Source: Paracoccus aurantiacus (lineage in GTDB: Bacteria; Pseudomonadota; Alphaproteobacteria; Rhodobacterales; Rhodobacteraceae). Taken from it: a stretch of DNA of 64,000 bases. Below the pieces are notes generated by a model. The model searched no databases. It was given only the letters and a program-made list of their open reading frames with translations, and was not told where the DNA came from. Location of the stretch: the NCBI RefSeq assembly GCF_007993065.1, contig NZ_VOPL01000001.1:248001-312000 (forward strand), written 5' to 3'. A program made the translations under genes and the position numbers. Numbering within the stretch: the stretch's first letter is position 1; each line of letters opens with the position of its first letter. This document shows, in pieces, positions 8,803 to 17,480 of this stretch.

Positions 8803-9357
8803 TCAGAACCGGACCTGCGGAACGGCGCGATCGCTGGGGTCCTCAAGCTCGAAATAGCTTGCATTTTCAAAATCGAAACGCTGCGCGATCAGGGTTGACG
8901 GAAAGCTTTCCATCTTGATGTTCAGGTCGCGCGCGGCGGCGTTGTAATAGCGCCGGGCATGCTGAATATCTTCTTCGATCTCATCCAGCGAGGCGTGCAG
9001 GTCCTGAAAGTTCTTGCTGGCCTTCAGATCGGGATACGCCTCGGCTACCGCAAACAGCCGGCTTATTGCCGCGCCAAGCTGGCCTTCGGCGCGGGCTCGG
9101 TCGGCGACGCCGGGGGCGGTCGCGGCTTGCGCACGGCTGCGGGTGAGCGCGTCCAGCAGACCCGCTTCATGCGCGACATAGCCCTTCACCGTCTCGATCA
9201 GGTTCGGCACAAGATCGCTGCGACGCTTCAGCTGCACGTCGATGCCGCTCCACGCCTCTTTGCTGCGCTGCCGCGCGGCGACAAGGCCATTGTAGAGCAG
9301 GACCGCCCAGATCACGAGGATCAGTGCAATTGCCAGGATCAACAGTAGCCACACCAT
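8803..9357 (-). CDS. lemA: LemA family protein
   Basis: LemA is a small membrane-anchored helical-bundle protein. This 184-residue copy has an N-terminal membrane helix (about 1-23, [19 protein letters not shown]). The hallmark [22 protein letters not shown] and [13 protein letters not shown] follow, then [19 protein letters not shown] and [13 protein letters not shown]. The N-terminus is outside in characterised cases, with the helical domain in the cytoplasm or periplasm depending on species. A GAAAGG lies 8 bp before the chosen ATG; the reading frame extends upstream but without family similarity. It is co-transcribed with the DUF2207 gene. Confidence 0.93.
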   Translation of the reverse strand: MVWLLLILAIALILVIWAVLLYNGLVAARQRSKEAWSGIDVQLKRRSDLVPNLIETVKGYVAHEAGLLDALTRSRAQAATAPGVADRARAEGQLGAAISRLFAVAEAYPDLKASKNFQDLHASLDEIEEDIQHARRYYNAAARDLNIKMESFPSTLIAQRFDFENASYFELEDPSDRAVPQVRF

Positions 9358-9439
9358 GAAACAACCTTTCGGAATGCGGTCGGGAATATAACTTTGGCGC
9401 AGCCTAGCGGCTGCAGGGCCGGATGCAACGGGGGCTGGT

Positions 9440-10873
9440 CTAGTCGTCTGCCGATGGCAGCGTCTCGGCACTGAGCGCGGCGATTGCGTCACGCAGGCGA
9501 GAAAAGCGGGCGATCCGGTCCCCGGCCTTGCTGCGATCGCCGCTGATCGGGGGAATGGGGTCGGGCGGCGCGGTCGTCGGCCGCGAAATGCCTTCGGCCG
9601 CGAATGTCATATCGGCAAGGCCAAGCGCCGTCGCCTCAACCGTGCGGGCAGGGCGAATCGGCTGGGTCAGCAGCCCGGACAGGAAGCGCAGCAGATACGC
9701 GTTCCGGGCCAGCCCGCCATCGACCGAGATCGCGCGAAGTGGCTGCAGCGCGTCAATCGCCCGTGCGGCCTCTGCCACGCGCAGGGCAATGCCTTCCAGA
9801 AGCGCCTGCATCATGTCGCGTCGATCCGTCGAAAGCGTCATCCCGAACCACGCGCCCCGCGCCGCACGGTCCCAGTGCGGACAGCCAAGGCCCGCAAGTG
9901 CTGGCAGGAAAAGCAGCCCCCGATCTATTGCAGATGTGCCGGGAAAGGCGTTGATTTCATGATAGTCCGAGAACAGGCCAAGCGATTTCGCCCAATCGAC
10001 CGCGGCCGCCGCCGCATAGACCGCGCCATCAAGTGCGTGGCAGGGCGGCGCACCCGGAAACTGCCAGGCGATTGTGGGCAGCGGACCGGGGCTTTCGGGG
10101 CGGATCAGTCCGTCTGTCAGGCATTGCACGAAGGCACCGGTGCCAAAGGTGATCTTCGCGTCACCGGGCGCGCGGCAGCCGTGACCGTATAGCGCGGCCT
10201 GCTGATCGACGATACTGACCGCCAGCCGTGCGCCCGACGGCAGGCGTCCGAACTCGCCAGCCGTCGGCGTGATCGCGGGCAGCGCGCTGATCGGCACCCC
10301 GAAGATCCGGCAAAGCGTTTCGTCCCATTCGCCTTTTTCAAGGTTCATCAATGAGGTGCGCGACGCGGTCGCGATATCGGTTTCGAACCGTCCGGTCAGG
10401 CGGTCACGGAAAAAGGCGTCGGTGGTTCCCAGACGCAGGTGTCCGGCGCGGGCAAGGCGCTGCGCTTCCGGAACGTGCCGCATTATCCACCCCAGCTTCG
10501 AGGCCGAGAAATACGGGTCGAGCGGCAGCCCTGCGCGGGCCATGACCTCGGGCCCCGCGCCGCCCTGTCGCAGTCGGTCGCAGTCGGCCGCCGTCCGGTC
10601 GTCCTGCCAGACAATCAGCGGACCCACCGGGCGTCCGTCGCGCGCATCCCAGCCGAGGCAGCTTTCGCCCTGATTGGCGATGGCCACAAGGTCGGCCTCG
10701 CATCGCAGCGCGATATCGAGGCTTTGCAGCAGTTCATCCGGATCATGCTCGACATGGCCGGGTGCAGGCAGAATCTGGCGATGCGCGCGCTGCATGACCG
10801 GGTGCAGCACTTGCCCGTCATGGATCATCGCACGCGTCGAGGTCGTGCCCTGGTCTATCGCCAGCACTTTCAT
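9440..10873 (-). CDS. FGGY carbohydrate kinase (glycerol-kinase-like)
   Basis: This 477-residue protein belongs to the FGGY kinases. It opens with AIDQGTTSTRA, the phosphate-1 loop of glycerol kinases, and has HVEHDPDELLQ, close to the glycerol-kinase EHDP segment. The ATP-binding part has KITFGTGAFVQ and later VDGGLARNAYLLRFL. It would phosphorylate a glycerol-like polyol or keto sugar in the cytoplasm. It is the last gene of a three-gene minus-strand run with two FAD oxidoreductases (4-base ATGA overlap with the one upstream), next to a GlpR-type regulator. Some glycerol-kinase landmarks differ (AARGAWFGMTL rather than ARGxxxGLT), so a substrate other than glycerol is possible. Confidence 0.82.
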   Translation of the reverse strand: MKVLAIDQGTTSTRAMIHDGQVLHPVMQRAHRQILPAPGHVEHDPDELLQSLDIALRCEADLVAIANQGESCLGWDARDGRPVGPLIVWQDDRTAADCDRLRQGGAGPEVMARAGLPLDPYFSASKLGWIMRHVPEAQRLARAGHLRLGTTDAFFRDRLTGRFETDIATASRTSLMNLEKGEWDETLCRIFGVPISALPAITPTAGEFGRLPSGARLAVSIVDQQAALYGHGCRAPGDAKITFGTGAFVQCLTDGLIRPESPGPLPTIAWQFPGAPPCHALDGAVYAAAAAVDWAKSLGLFSDYHEINAFPGTSAIDRGLLFLPALAGLGCPHWDRAARGAWFGMTLSTDRRDMMQALLEGIALRVAEAARAIDALQPLRAISVDGGLARNAYLLRFLSGLLTQPIRPARTVEATALGLADMTFAAEGISRPTTAPPDPIPPISGDRSKAGDRIARFSRLRDAIAALSAETLPSADD

Positions 10874-12084
10874 GTGCTGTCCTCTATCGTCAGGATCAGC
10901 GGGCCGTTGAGGGCATGCGCTGGCAAGGGAAGCATGACGCGCCGCTCTGGCCGGGCATTGATGTGGCGGCTGGCCAGTATGGTTTCGCCCTGACGAAGTT
11001 GAAGCATGCCGCGCACGGGCCTGCTGACGCGAAGCTGAAGCTGGTCATGCGATCCCGGACCGGGCGCCAGCAGCAGCTGCGGCAGCGCATAGCGGATCGC
11101 GTCGCTGGCAATCTGGACGGGGTGGGCCGATGCCGGATCAGGCAGCGCGCCACCAAGAAACGCATGGATCGCGCGGGCGGCGCGTTTCCCTTCGGCCCAG
11201 CATGCACCTGCCGTCTCGACCGGGCGAAGCAGGTTGCCAGCGGCGAAGTAGCCGGGCGCGAAGCAGCGTCCGAAACTGTCGATCACCGGACCCGACGTCC
11301 CTGCATCGCGGGGCGCGCCCGCCGCCGCCAGAAGCGCGGCTTCCGATCGGAATGCCCCGGTCAGAACCACCCCATCGCAGTCCAGATCGGTCATGCCCCG
11401 CGGCGTGTCGAGCGTGACGCCGGCGACCCGGTCCCGACCGTGAATGGCGGCGATCCGGGTGTCGAGGTGAACCGGCACGCCCATCACACGCGGCAGCAGC
11501 GCCGCAGGGGCACGCGCGAGAATGGCGGGACCGGCTTCGATCATCGCGGCAGGTCGCGCGCCCGCCTGCCGGCAGGTCAGCAGGGCGGAAAAGCTGACAA
11601 GTTCCGTGCCGAGGATGACAGGGCGGCGGAACGGGATCTGGTGGTTCAGATGGACGATCCCCTGCAGCGCCCCTGTGGGCATGACCCCGCCGGGCTTCGT
11701 GCCGCCGATCATTCGTTGAATTCTGCTCGACTCGCGGGTGCCGGTCGCCAGCAGCACGCAGCGCGCATCCAGCATGAACCGGCCCTCCGGACCGCTCAAT
11801 TCCAGCAGCGGGCCGTCGAACAGGGCGGTTGCCGACATGCTGCACAGGATTTCGGCCCCGGCTGCGCGCGCCTCATGCGCAAGGCGCGCAGCATAGGCGC
11901 TGCCGCCCATGATGCGGCGGAACTCTCGCATCCCGAACGGCGAATGTCCGCAATGACGGGGGATGCCGCCCGGCACCGCATCGCGCTCGATCACGACGAC
12001 GCGCCCCGCGCCCAGCCGTCCAAGCTCGGCCGCAGCTGCCAGACCAGCGGGGCCGGCACCGATGATGGCGACATCAGTCTGCAT
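10870..12084 (-). CDS. FAD/NAD(P)-dependent oxidoreductase
   Basis: This 404-residue protein has an N-terminal dinucleotide-binding fold (IIGAGPAGLAAAAELGRLGA) followed by VVVIERDAVPGGIPRHC. An ATGTRE segment is the second nucleotide-binding element of the pyridine nucleotide-disulfide reductase superfamily. A late GRCFAPGYFAAGNLLRPVETAGACWAEGKRAA matches the FAD-binding GD/GN helix. It resembles the FAD subunits that partner GlpA-like or opine/proline dehydrogenase-like enzymes. It overlaps its upstream neighbour by 11 bases and its downstream kinase by 4, so the three proteins probably form one pathway or complex. The substrate is not evident. Confidence 0.83.
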   Translation of the reverse strand: MQTDVAIIGAGPAGLAAAAELGRLGAGRVVVIERDAVPGGIPRHCGHSPFGMREFRRIMGGSAYAARLAHEARAAGAEILCSMSATALFDGPLLELSGPEGRFMLDARCVLLATGTRESSRIQRMIGGTKPGGVMPTGALQGIVHLNHQIPFRRPVILGTELVSFSALLTCRQAGARPAAMIEAGPAILARAPAALLPRVMGVPVHLDTRIAAIHGRDRVAGVTLDTPRGMTDLDCDGVVLTGAFRSEAALLAAAGAPRDAGTSGPVIDSFGRCFAPGYFAAGNLLRPVETAGACWAEGKRAARAIHAFLGGALPDPASAHPVQIASDAIRYALPQLLLAPGPGSHDQLQLRVSRPVRGMLQLRQGETILASRHINARPERRVMLPLPAHALNGPLILTIEDST

Positions 12085-13450
12085 CGCCGTCCCCGCAGGT
12101 CATCGGCTGGGTAAAGCGGCCATCGGTCAGGCGCGCAAGGGCGGCCATGCAGCCGAACCCCTGACAGCGCCCCATTGTCACGCGCGTGCGCCGCTTCAGC
12201 CCGGCCAGCGAATGTGCGGGTGCGGGTGCCGTCAGCGCCGCCTCGATTTCTCGGGATGTGACAAGCTCGCAATGGCAGACGATCCCGCCATGTCCGGCGG
12301 TCTGCCAGTCGCGCGTCACGTCCTGCGACAGCGGCGGCATATCGGGCCAATGCTTCGGCTCTGCCGGCGTTATACCGCAGAGCTGGCCAAGGTGGCGCGC
12401 GATCCCCAGTGCCGCCGAAAGCCCGGTGGACCGGATGCCGCCGACCGTGATCCGCCCCAGAGAGAGATCGGCGTCGATGCGGTAGCCCTTTTCTTCCGTC
12501 GCGGGACGCAATCCGGCATAGGCGGCCGTGACCTCATGACCGGCCAGTGCCGGCAGGATTCGCGCGCCTGTCTCGCGCAGCCTCTCAAGGGTTTCGGGTA
12601 CAAGCGCCGCGATGTCACGGTCTGGCTGTTCTTCTGCGGTCGGACCGACCAGCAGATTGCCGAACACGGTGCGGCAGACGACGACGCCCTTCGTGGTCTT
12701 TGTCGGCACCGGCAGAAGGATATGGCGGGCAAGGCTGGCGGCGGGCTTGTCGAACACCACGAACTGACCCTTGCGCGGCCGGATGTCGAACCTTGCGTTG
12801 CCCGTCAGTATCTTGTCCACGTGATCGCCCCACAGACCCGCGGCGTTGACGACGAGGCCCGCTTCGATCGGACCGGCAGTCGTGGCGAGCGACCAGTGAT
12901 CGGCGTGCCGTTCGGCCCCGGTCAGTTCGGCGCGGCAGCGCAGCTCTGCGCCATGCGCGATTGCCTGATACAGATAGGCATGGGCTGCTGACCACGGATC
13001 AATCAACGCCTCGCCCGGAACGCGAAAGCCCGCCCGGACATGCGGTGAAAGCTGCGGCTCGGCCGCAAGCAGCGCAGCTTTGTCCAGGGCTTCGACGTCG
13101 GTGACACCGTTCGCGCGCGCCTGTGCCATCAGCGCGGGCAGGGCGGCCTCCTCATCCTCGGTCCAGGCGAGGACGAGCGCGCCGCACGCATCAAGCGGCA
13201 GGTTCATTCGCTGGTGGATCGCCAGATATTCGGCGCGCCCATCGCGGATGCAGTCCAGTTCCAGCGTCCCCGGCGGCGCGTCAAAACCGGTATGAAGGAT
13301 GGCGCTGTTGCCCTTCGATGCGCCGTCCAGCACGTCATGCGCCTTCTCCAGCAGGATGACGCGCGCGCCGTCAATCGCAAAGCGCCGCGCAATGGCGCAG
13401 CCGACGATACCCGCGCCGATGATCGCAATGTCGTAAACCGGCCCGGACAT
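12074..13450 (-). CDS. GlpA-like FAD dehydrogenase with a BFD-type [2Fe-2S] domain
   Basis: This 458-residue protein starts with a DAO-type FAD fold (IAIIGAGIVGCAIARRFA, then VILLEKAHDVLDGASKGNSAILHTGFD). This start is like glycerol-3-phosphate dehydrogenase GlpA and L-2-hydroxyglutarate oxidases. The C-terminal BFD-like domain has four cysteines at about 392, 394, 429 and 434 (CHC ... GRCQGFGC), the ligand pattern of a [2Fe-2S] cluster. GlpA of anaerobic G3P dehydrogenase has the same architecture. I prefer the ATG at 13450 because AGGAG lies 6 bp upstream; a Met 11 codons earlier is also in frame. It is the first gene of the minus-strand run and is divergent from the GlpR-type regulator. 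Confidence 0.83.
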   Translation of the reverse strand: MSGPVYDIAIIGAGIVGCAIARRFAIDGARVILLEKAHDVLDGASKGNSAILHTGFDAPPGTLELDCIRDGRAEYLAIHQRMNLPLDACGALVLAWTEDEEAALPALMAQARANGVTDVEALDKAALLAAEPQLSPHVRAGFRVPGEALIDPWSAAHAYLYQAIAHGAELRCRAELTGAERHADHWSLATTAGPIEAGLVVNAAGLWGDHVDKILTGNARFDIRPRKGQFVVFDKPAASLARHILLPVPTKTTKGVVVCRTVFGNLLVGPTAEEQPDRDIAALVPETLERLRETGARILPALAGHEVTAAYAGLRPATEEKGYRIDADLSLGRITVGGIRSTGLSAALGIARHLGQLCGITPAEPKHWPDMPPLSQDVTRDWQTAGHGGIVCHCELVTSREIEAALTAPAPAHSLAGLKRRTRVTMGRCQGFGCMAALARLTDGRFTQPMTCGDGDAD

Positions 13451-13609
13451 TCCATCTCCTGCGCGCGGTGAGTGTTCAGCCATGAAATGACCAAACGGGC
13501 AACATGGCGTAACGATATGTGGATTTATGCTGCCTGCCCCCGTGGAAAGTCCAGAAATTTGTTGACATGGGCATCCTTGGCGGCTTGGCTTTCAACAAAG
13601 GGAAGGCAG
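13451..13609. promoter_or_regulatory. Divergent control region of the kinase/dehydrogenase and GlpR/TRAP operons
   Basis: The 159-bp gap between divergent starts must hold both promoters and probably the regulator's operator. On the plus strand a perfect TTGACA at 13562-13567 is followed after 17 bp by TTGGCT, a weak -10. No clear repeated operator box was seen. Confidence 0.4.
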
Positions 13610-14368
13610 ATGAAGCCGCGCGACAGACGTTTGCAGATCGAGGGGATTATCCGGAACGAAGGCTCGGCCAGTGTCGAAGCCCTCGCGCGCCGGTTCAATG
13701 TCTCGACCGAAACGATCCGCCGCGATCTGTTCGTGCTTGCCGGGGCCGGGCGGGTGATGAAGGTGCATGGCGGCGCGCGCAGCGCCCGCCTTCTGGCAGA
13801 GCCGAGCATGGGCGTCCGCAGCACCCGCGCTGGCGAGGAGAAGTCGCAGATCGGGCGTCGCCTTGCCGACGCGATTGAACCGGGCGCGACCCTGTTCATC
13901 GACACCGGATCGACGACCCTCGCTGCCGCCCCCGCACTTGCCCGGATTTCGGGGCTGACGATCATCACGAATTCCTGCCGTCTGGCCGATGCGCTGGCGC
14001 AGGCGAATTCGAATGCTGCGGTCTATCTGCTGGGCGGCCGGTATGGGGGCGATAACGCGCAGACAGTTGGCCCCGCCGTCATCACCCAGATATCGGGCTT
14101 TCAGGCCGATCATTGCGTTTTGACCGTCGCGGCGTTCGCGAGTGAGATCGGCGCAATGGACGCCAGTCAGGAAGAGGCCGAAATCGCGCGCGCGATGCTC
14201 GCCAATGCCCAGAACCTGATCGTTCTGGCCGATAGCAGCAAGCTCGATCGCCGTGCCGCCTTCACCGTCTGTCCGACGGTGAAGGTATCCCTGCTGATTA
14301 CCGATGATGGTATAACCGCACAGACGCGCGAGAAGCTGATCGCGCAGAAGGTCACGGTCTGGACCTGA
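13610..14368 (+). CDS. DeoR/GlpR family transcriptional regulator
   Basis: This 252-residue regulator has an N-terminal DeoR helix-turn-helix (about 6-60: RRLQIEGIIRNEGSASVEALARRFNVS, then TETIRRDLFVLAGAGRVMKVHGGA). A C-terminal sugar-phosphate-sensing domain follows, with IDTGSTTLAAAPAL and LLGGRYGGDNAQTVGP. GlpR proteins usually repress polyol genes and release DNA on binding a phosphorylated sugar. The divergent kinase and GlpA-like genes and the downstream TRAP operon are the likely targets (inferred). The ATG at 13610 follows GGAAGG by 3-4 bp and gives the family N-terminus. Confidence 0.92.
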   Translation: MKPRDRRLQIEGIIRNEGSASVEALARRFNVSTETIRRDLFVLAGAGRVMKVHGGARSARLLAEPSMGVRSTRAGEEKSQIGRRLADAIEPGATLFIDTGSTTLAAAPALARISGLTIITNSCRLADALAQANSNAAVYLLGGRYGGDNAQTVGPAVITQISGFQADHCVLTVAAFASEIGAMDASQEEAEIARAMLANAQNLIVLADSSKLDRRAAFTVCPTVKVSLLITDDGITAQTREKLIAQKVTVWT

Positions 14369-14449
14369 GGCGGCCCGAATGCGCGGCCGGGCGAGACCGG
14401 GGTGAGATGACAAACCGGCGTCAGGCCGGAAGAATGACGGGGGAGGTGG

Positions 14450-14962
14450 ATGCCGAACTGGGTCCGAAGCTATGTGCGCGTTATCGACCGCATCAGTGAC
14501 TGGGCGGGCTGGCTGGCCGCGTCGCTGATTTTCGTGATGGTGGCGACGCTGCTTATGGATGCGGTCACGCGCAACGTCCTGAATATCCCCGTCCATTGGG
14601 CGATCGAACTGACGCAGTTCACGCTGGCCGCCTATTACTTCCTTGGCGGGCCGTTCACGCTGAAGAATGACGATCATGTTCGGATGGATCTGCTGTATGC
14701 CAGCCTGTCCGAACGTGGCAAGGCGCGGCTGGATCTGGTGACGATCTGGTGCCTGATCTTCTATCTGTGCGTGATGCTGGCCGGGTCGATCAGCAGCCTG
14801 CAATACGCGATTGCCACGAATGAGAAGCGGTTTTCGATGTGGAACCCTTCGGTCATTCCGATCAAGTCGCTGATGGTGGTCTGTCTGGTGCTGATGCTGC
14901 TGCAGGCTTTCTCGTTGGTGTTCAAGCATGTCGCCGTGCTGCGCGGGAGGCCGATTGAATGA
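14450..14962 (+). CDS. dctQ: TRAP transporter small permease (DctQ)
   Basis: This 170-residue protein has four hydrophobic segments and the DctQ pattern (VATLLMDAVTRNVLNIPVHWAIELTQF ... NDDHVRMDL). It is the small membrane subunit of a TRAP transporter, which imports a solute driven by the sodium gradient. A GGGGGAGG box lies just before the ATG. It overlaps dctM by 4 bases (ATGA). The adjacent GlpR-type regulator and ligase/dehydrogenase genes suggest an amine or polyol substrate rather than a C4-dicarboxylate. Confidence 0.92.
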   Translation: MPNWVRSYVRVIDRISDWAGWLAASLIFVMVATLLMDAVTRNVLNIPVHWAIELTQFTLAAYYFLGGPFTLKNDDHVRMDLLYASLSERGKARLDLVTIWCLIFYLCVMLAGSISSLQYAIATNEKRFSMWNPSVIPIKSLMVVCLVLMLLQAFSLVFKHVAVLRGRPIE

Positions 14963-16296
14963 GTTACGAGTCCATTGCCCTTCTGATGTTCGCATCCATG
15001 GTGCTGCTGCTGGTCAGCGGGCAGCGGGTCTTTGCCGCCATCGGCTTTGTCGCATCAGGCGCGGCGCTGCTGCTGTATGGGCAGGGCGCGATAGAGCTGC
15101 CGTTCAATCAGGTGTTCAAGCTGTTCAACTGGTACGCGATGCTGACGCTGCCGATGTTCATTTACATGGGCTATGTGCTGTCGGAATCGGGTATCGCCGA
15201 AGACCTGTACAAGATGTTGCATGTCTGGTTCGGACGGGTGCGCGGCGGGCTGGCGGTGGGGACGATCCTGCTGATGGTCATCATCTCGGCCATGAACGGG
15301 CTGTCGGTCGCGGGCATGGCCATCGGTGCCACGATTGCGCTGCCGGAAATGCTGCGCCGTGGCTATGACAAGATCCTGATCTCTGGCGTGGTGCAGGGCG
15401 GATCGTCGCTTGGCATCCTGATCCCGCCCTCGGTCGTAATGGTGCTTTACGGCATGATCGCGCGCCAGCCGGTATCGAAGCTGTGGTTCGCCGGGCTGGT
15501 GCCGGGGCTGATCATGGCGGCGATGTTCGTGATCTATATCCTTGTCCGCGCGCGCATGAACCCCAGCCTTGCCCCCGTCGTGGACGAGGCGGAACTGAAT
15601 ATGCCCCTGTCGGAAAAGCTGGCACTGGCGCGGGCGGGCATCATCCCCTTCCTGATCTTCTTCCTGATGACCGGGCTGTTCGTGATGGGCTATACCTCGC
15701 TTGTCGAAAGCTCTGCCGTGGGGGCCACCGCCGCGACATTGGCGGCGCTGCTAAAGGGACGCTTCACATGGCGGCTGATCAAGGAAACCTCGCTGAAGAC
15801 GCTTTCAGTCAGCTGCATGTTCCTGTGGCTGATCCTTGCGGCCCTGGCATTCGGGGCGGTTTTCGACGGCCTTGGCGCGGTGCGGGCGATTGAAAACCTG
15901 TTCCTGAATACGTGGGACCTCGGCCCCTGGCAGGTGCTTATCATGATGCAGCTGTCGTTCATCCTGATGGGCATTTTTCTGGATGATACCGCCATGCTGG
16001 TTATCGTCGCCCCCCTGTATATCCCGCTGGTCGGCACACTGGATCTGGGCTTTGACAACCAGTTGATCTGGTTCGGGGTGCTTTACACGATCACCTGCCA
16101 GATTGCGTATATCACGCCGCCTTTCGGGTATAATCTGTTCCTGATGCGCTCGCTCGCGCCGAAGGAAATCACGCTGATCGACATCTACCGGTCAATCTGG
16201 CCCTTCGCGCTGATGATGGTCGTGACCATCGTGCTGGTGATGATCTGGCCGCAGATCGCCCTGTGGCTGCCCGAGCATATGAATGTGAGAGGCTGA
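14959..16296 (+). CDS. dctM: TRAP transporter large permease (DctM)
   Basis: This 445-residue integral membrane protein has about 12 hydrophobic segments. It shows the DctM landmarks GGSLGILIPPSVVMVLYGMI (here with QGGSS) and FLDDTAMLVIVAPLYIPLV near the second half. It is the transport subunit that works with DctQ and the periplasmic binding protein downstream. Length is normal for the family. Confidence 0.94.
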   Translation: MSYESIALLMFASMVLLLVSGQRVFAAIGFVASGAALLLYGQGAIELPFNQVFKLFNWYAMLTLPMFIYMGYVLSESGIAEDLYKMLHVWFGRVRGGLAVGTILLMVIISAMNGLSVAGMAIGATIALPEMLRRGYDKILISGVVQGGSSLGILIPPSVVMVLYGMIARQPVSKLWFAGLVPGLIMAAMFVIYILVRARMNPSLAPVVDEAELNMPLSEKLALARAGIIPFLIFFLMTGLFVMGYTSLVESSAVGATAATLAALLKGRFTWRLIKETSLKTLSVSCMFLWLILAALAFGAVFDGLGAVRAIENLFLNTWDLGPWQVLIMMQLSFILMGIFLDDTAMLVIVAPLYIPLVGTLDLGFDNQLIWFGVLYTITCQIAYITPPFGYNLFLMRSLAPKEITLIDIYRSIWPFALMMVVTIVLVMIWPQIALWLPEHMNVRG

Positions 16297-16351
16297 GCGC
16301 ATCACCCCATCAAGCCCCGGCAAGAGGGCATAACCCAACAGAGAGGATACC

Positions 16352-17428
16352 ATGACGAAGAAGCTGATAACCCCGTCCGAAAAGATCCTGTCCAGCAGGC
16401 GCAAGTTCCTGCAAACGGCTGGGATCGGTGCTGCGGCATCCACGCTGGCCGCACCCGCAGTGCTGGCGCAGGGCGGCCCGATCAAGTGGCGCCTGCAGAC
16501 CTATTCCGGCGCGCCCCTGGGTGCCCATGTCATCAAGCCGCAGATCGACGCCTTCAACGCCGCCGCCAATGGCGAGATGGAGATCGAGCTTTACTATGCC
16601 GACCAGCTTGTCCCCACCGCCGATCTGTTCCGCGCGCTACAGAACGGCACCATCGACGCCGTGCAGTCGGACGAGGCGACGATGGCCTCGCCCGTCGATA
16701 TCGCGGTCTTTGGGGGGTATTTCCCCTTTGCCACCCGCTTCAGTTTGGATGTGCCAGCCCTGTTCAACTATTATGGTCTGAACGAGATCTGGGCCGAAGC
16801 TTATGGCGAGGTCGATAACGTCACCTGGCTGTCATCGGGCGCATGGGACCCGCTGCATATCTTCACCGTCGACAAACCGATCAAAAGCCTTGCCGACATG
16901 CAGGGGCTGCGAGTCTTTGGCGTGCCGACCGCCGGGCGCTTCCTGTCTCGCTATGGTCTGATCCCGGTGACGATCCCGTGGGATAACGTCGAGGTTGCCA
17001 TGCAGACCGGCGAGCTTGACGGTGTGGCATGGTGCGGTTTCACCGAAGCCTACGAGGTCGGCTGGGCCGATGTCTGCAACTATGCGCTGACGAACTCGGT
17101 CACGGGCGCGTGGTTCGGCAGCTATTTCGCCAATACGGCAAGCTGGGACAAGGTGCCCGCGCATCTGCAGCAACTGTTCCGTTCGACCATCGACCAGTCC
17201 CATTACTATCGCAACGTCTGGTATTGGGGCGGCGAGGCCAAGCTGCGGGTCGAGGGCGAGAAGATGGAACTGACCAGCCTTCCGGCCGAGGAATGGGATC
17301 AGGTCGTCACCGATGCCCAAGGTTTCTGGGACGAAGTGGCCGGGTCCAGCGAACGTGCGGGCCGCGTCGTGCAGGCGTTCAAGGACTATGCCGCGAATAT
17401 GGAAAAGGCGGGCTACCCCTACCGCTAA
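16352..17428 (+). CDS. dctP: TRAP transporter substrate-binding protein (DctP), Tat-exported
   Basis: This 358-residue periplasmic protein has a twin-arginine signal: SSRRKFLQTAG at residues 14-24, a hydrophobic stretch, and a probable cleavage after AVLA near residue 41. The mature part is DctP-like: KWRLQTYSGAPLGAHV, the LQNGTIDAVQSDEATM region, and GLRVFGVPTAGRFLSRYG, where the Arg is the usual carboxylate-binding position. Carboxylate binding suggests an acid or amino acid ligand. AGAGAGGAT precedes the ATG. A hairpin immediately after the stop may cap the mRNA so that this subunit is made in excess. Confidence 0.92.
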   Translation: MTKKLITPSEKILSSRRKFLQTAGIGAAASTLAAPAVLAQGGPIKWRLQTYSGAPLGAHVIKPQIDAFNAAANGEMEIELYYADQLVPTADLFRALQNGTIDAVQSDEATMASPVDIAVFGGYFPFATRFSLDVPALFNYYGLNEIWAEAYGEVDNVTWLSSGAWDPLHIFTVDKPIKSLADMQGLRVFGVPTAGRFLSRYGLIPVTIPWDNVEVAMQTGELDGVAWCGFTEAYEVGWADVCNYALTNSVTGAWFGSYFANTASWDKVPAHLQQLFRSTIDQSHYYRNVWYWGGEAKLRVEGEKMELTSLPAEEWDQVVTDAQGFWDEVAGSSERAGRVVQAFKDYAANMEKAGYPYR

Positions 17429-17435
17429 TATCCTT

Positions 17436-17465
17436 GCCGGGTGCGGCCGTCGCGCCCGGCTTTCC
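17436..17465 (+). terminator. Intra-operon hairpin after dctP (partial terminator or 3' cap)
   Basis: A 10-bp stem (17436-17445 with 17451-17460, one G-U pair) with a 5-nt loop is followed by TTTCC. The next gene begins only 15 bp later with its own GGAG, so read-through is expected. Such hairpins often raise binding-protein mRNA over downstream genes. Confidence 0.65.
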
Positions 17466-17480
17466 TGACCGGAGAACAAG

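Noticed and set aside
13592..14995. 467-codon minus-strand frame across the GlpR-type gene and dctQ
   Set aside because: It is a shadow of two well-supported genes on the other strand.
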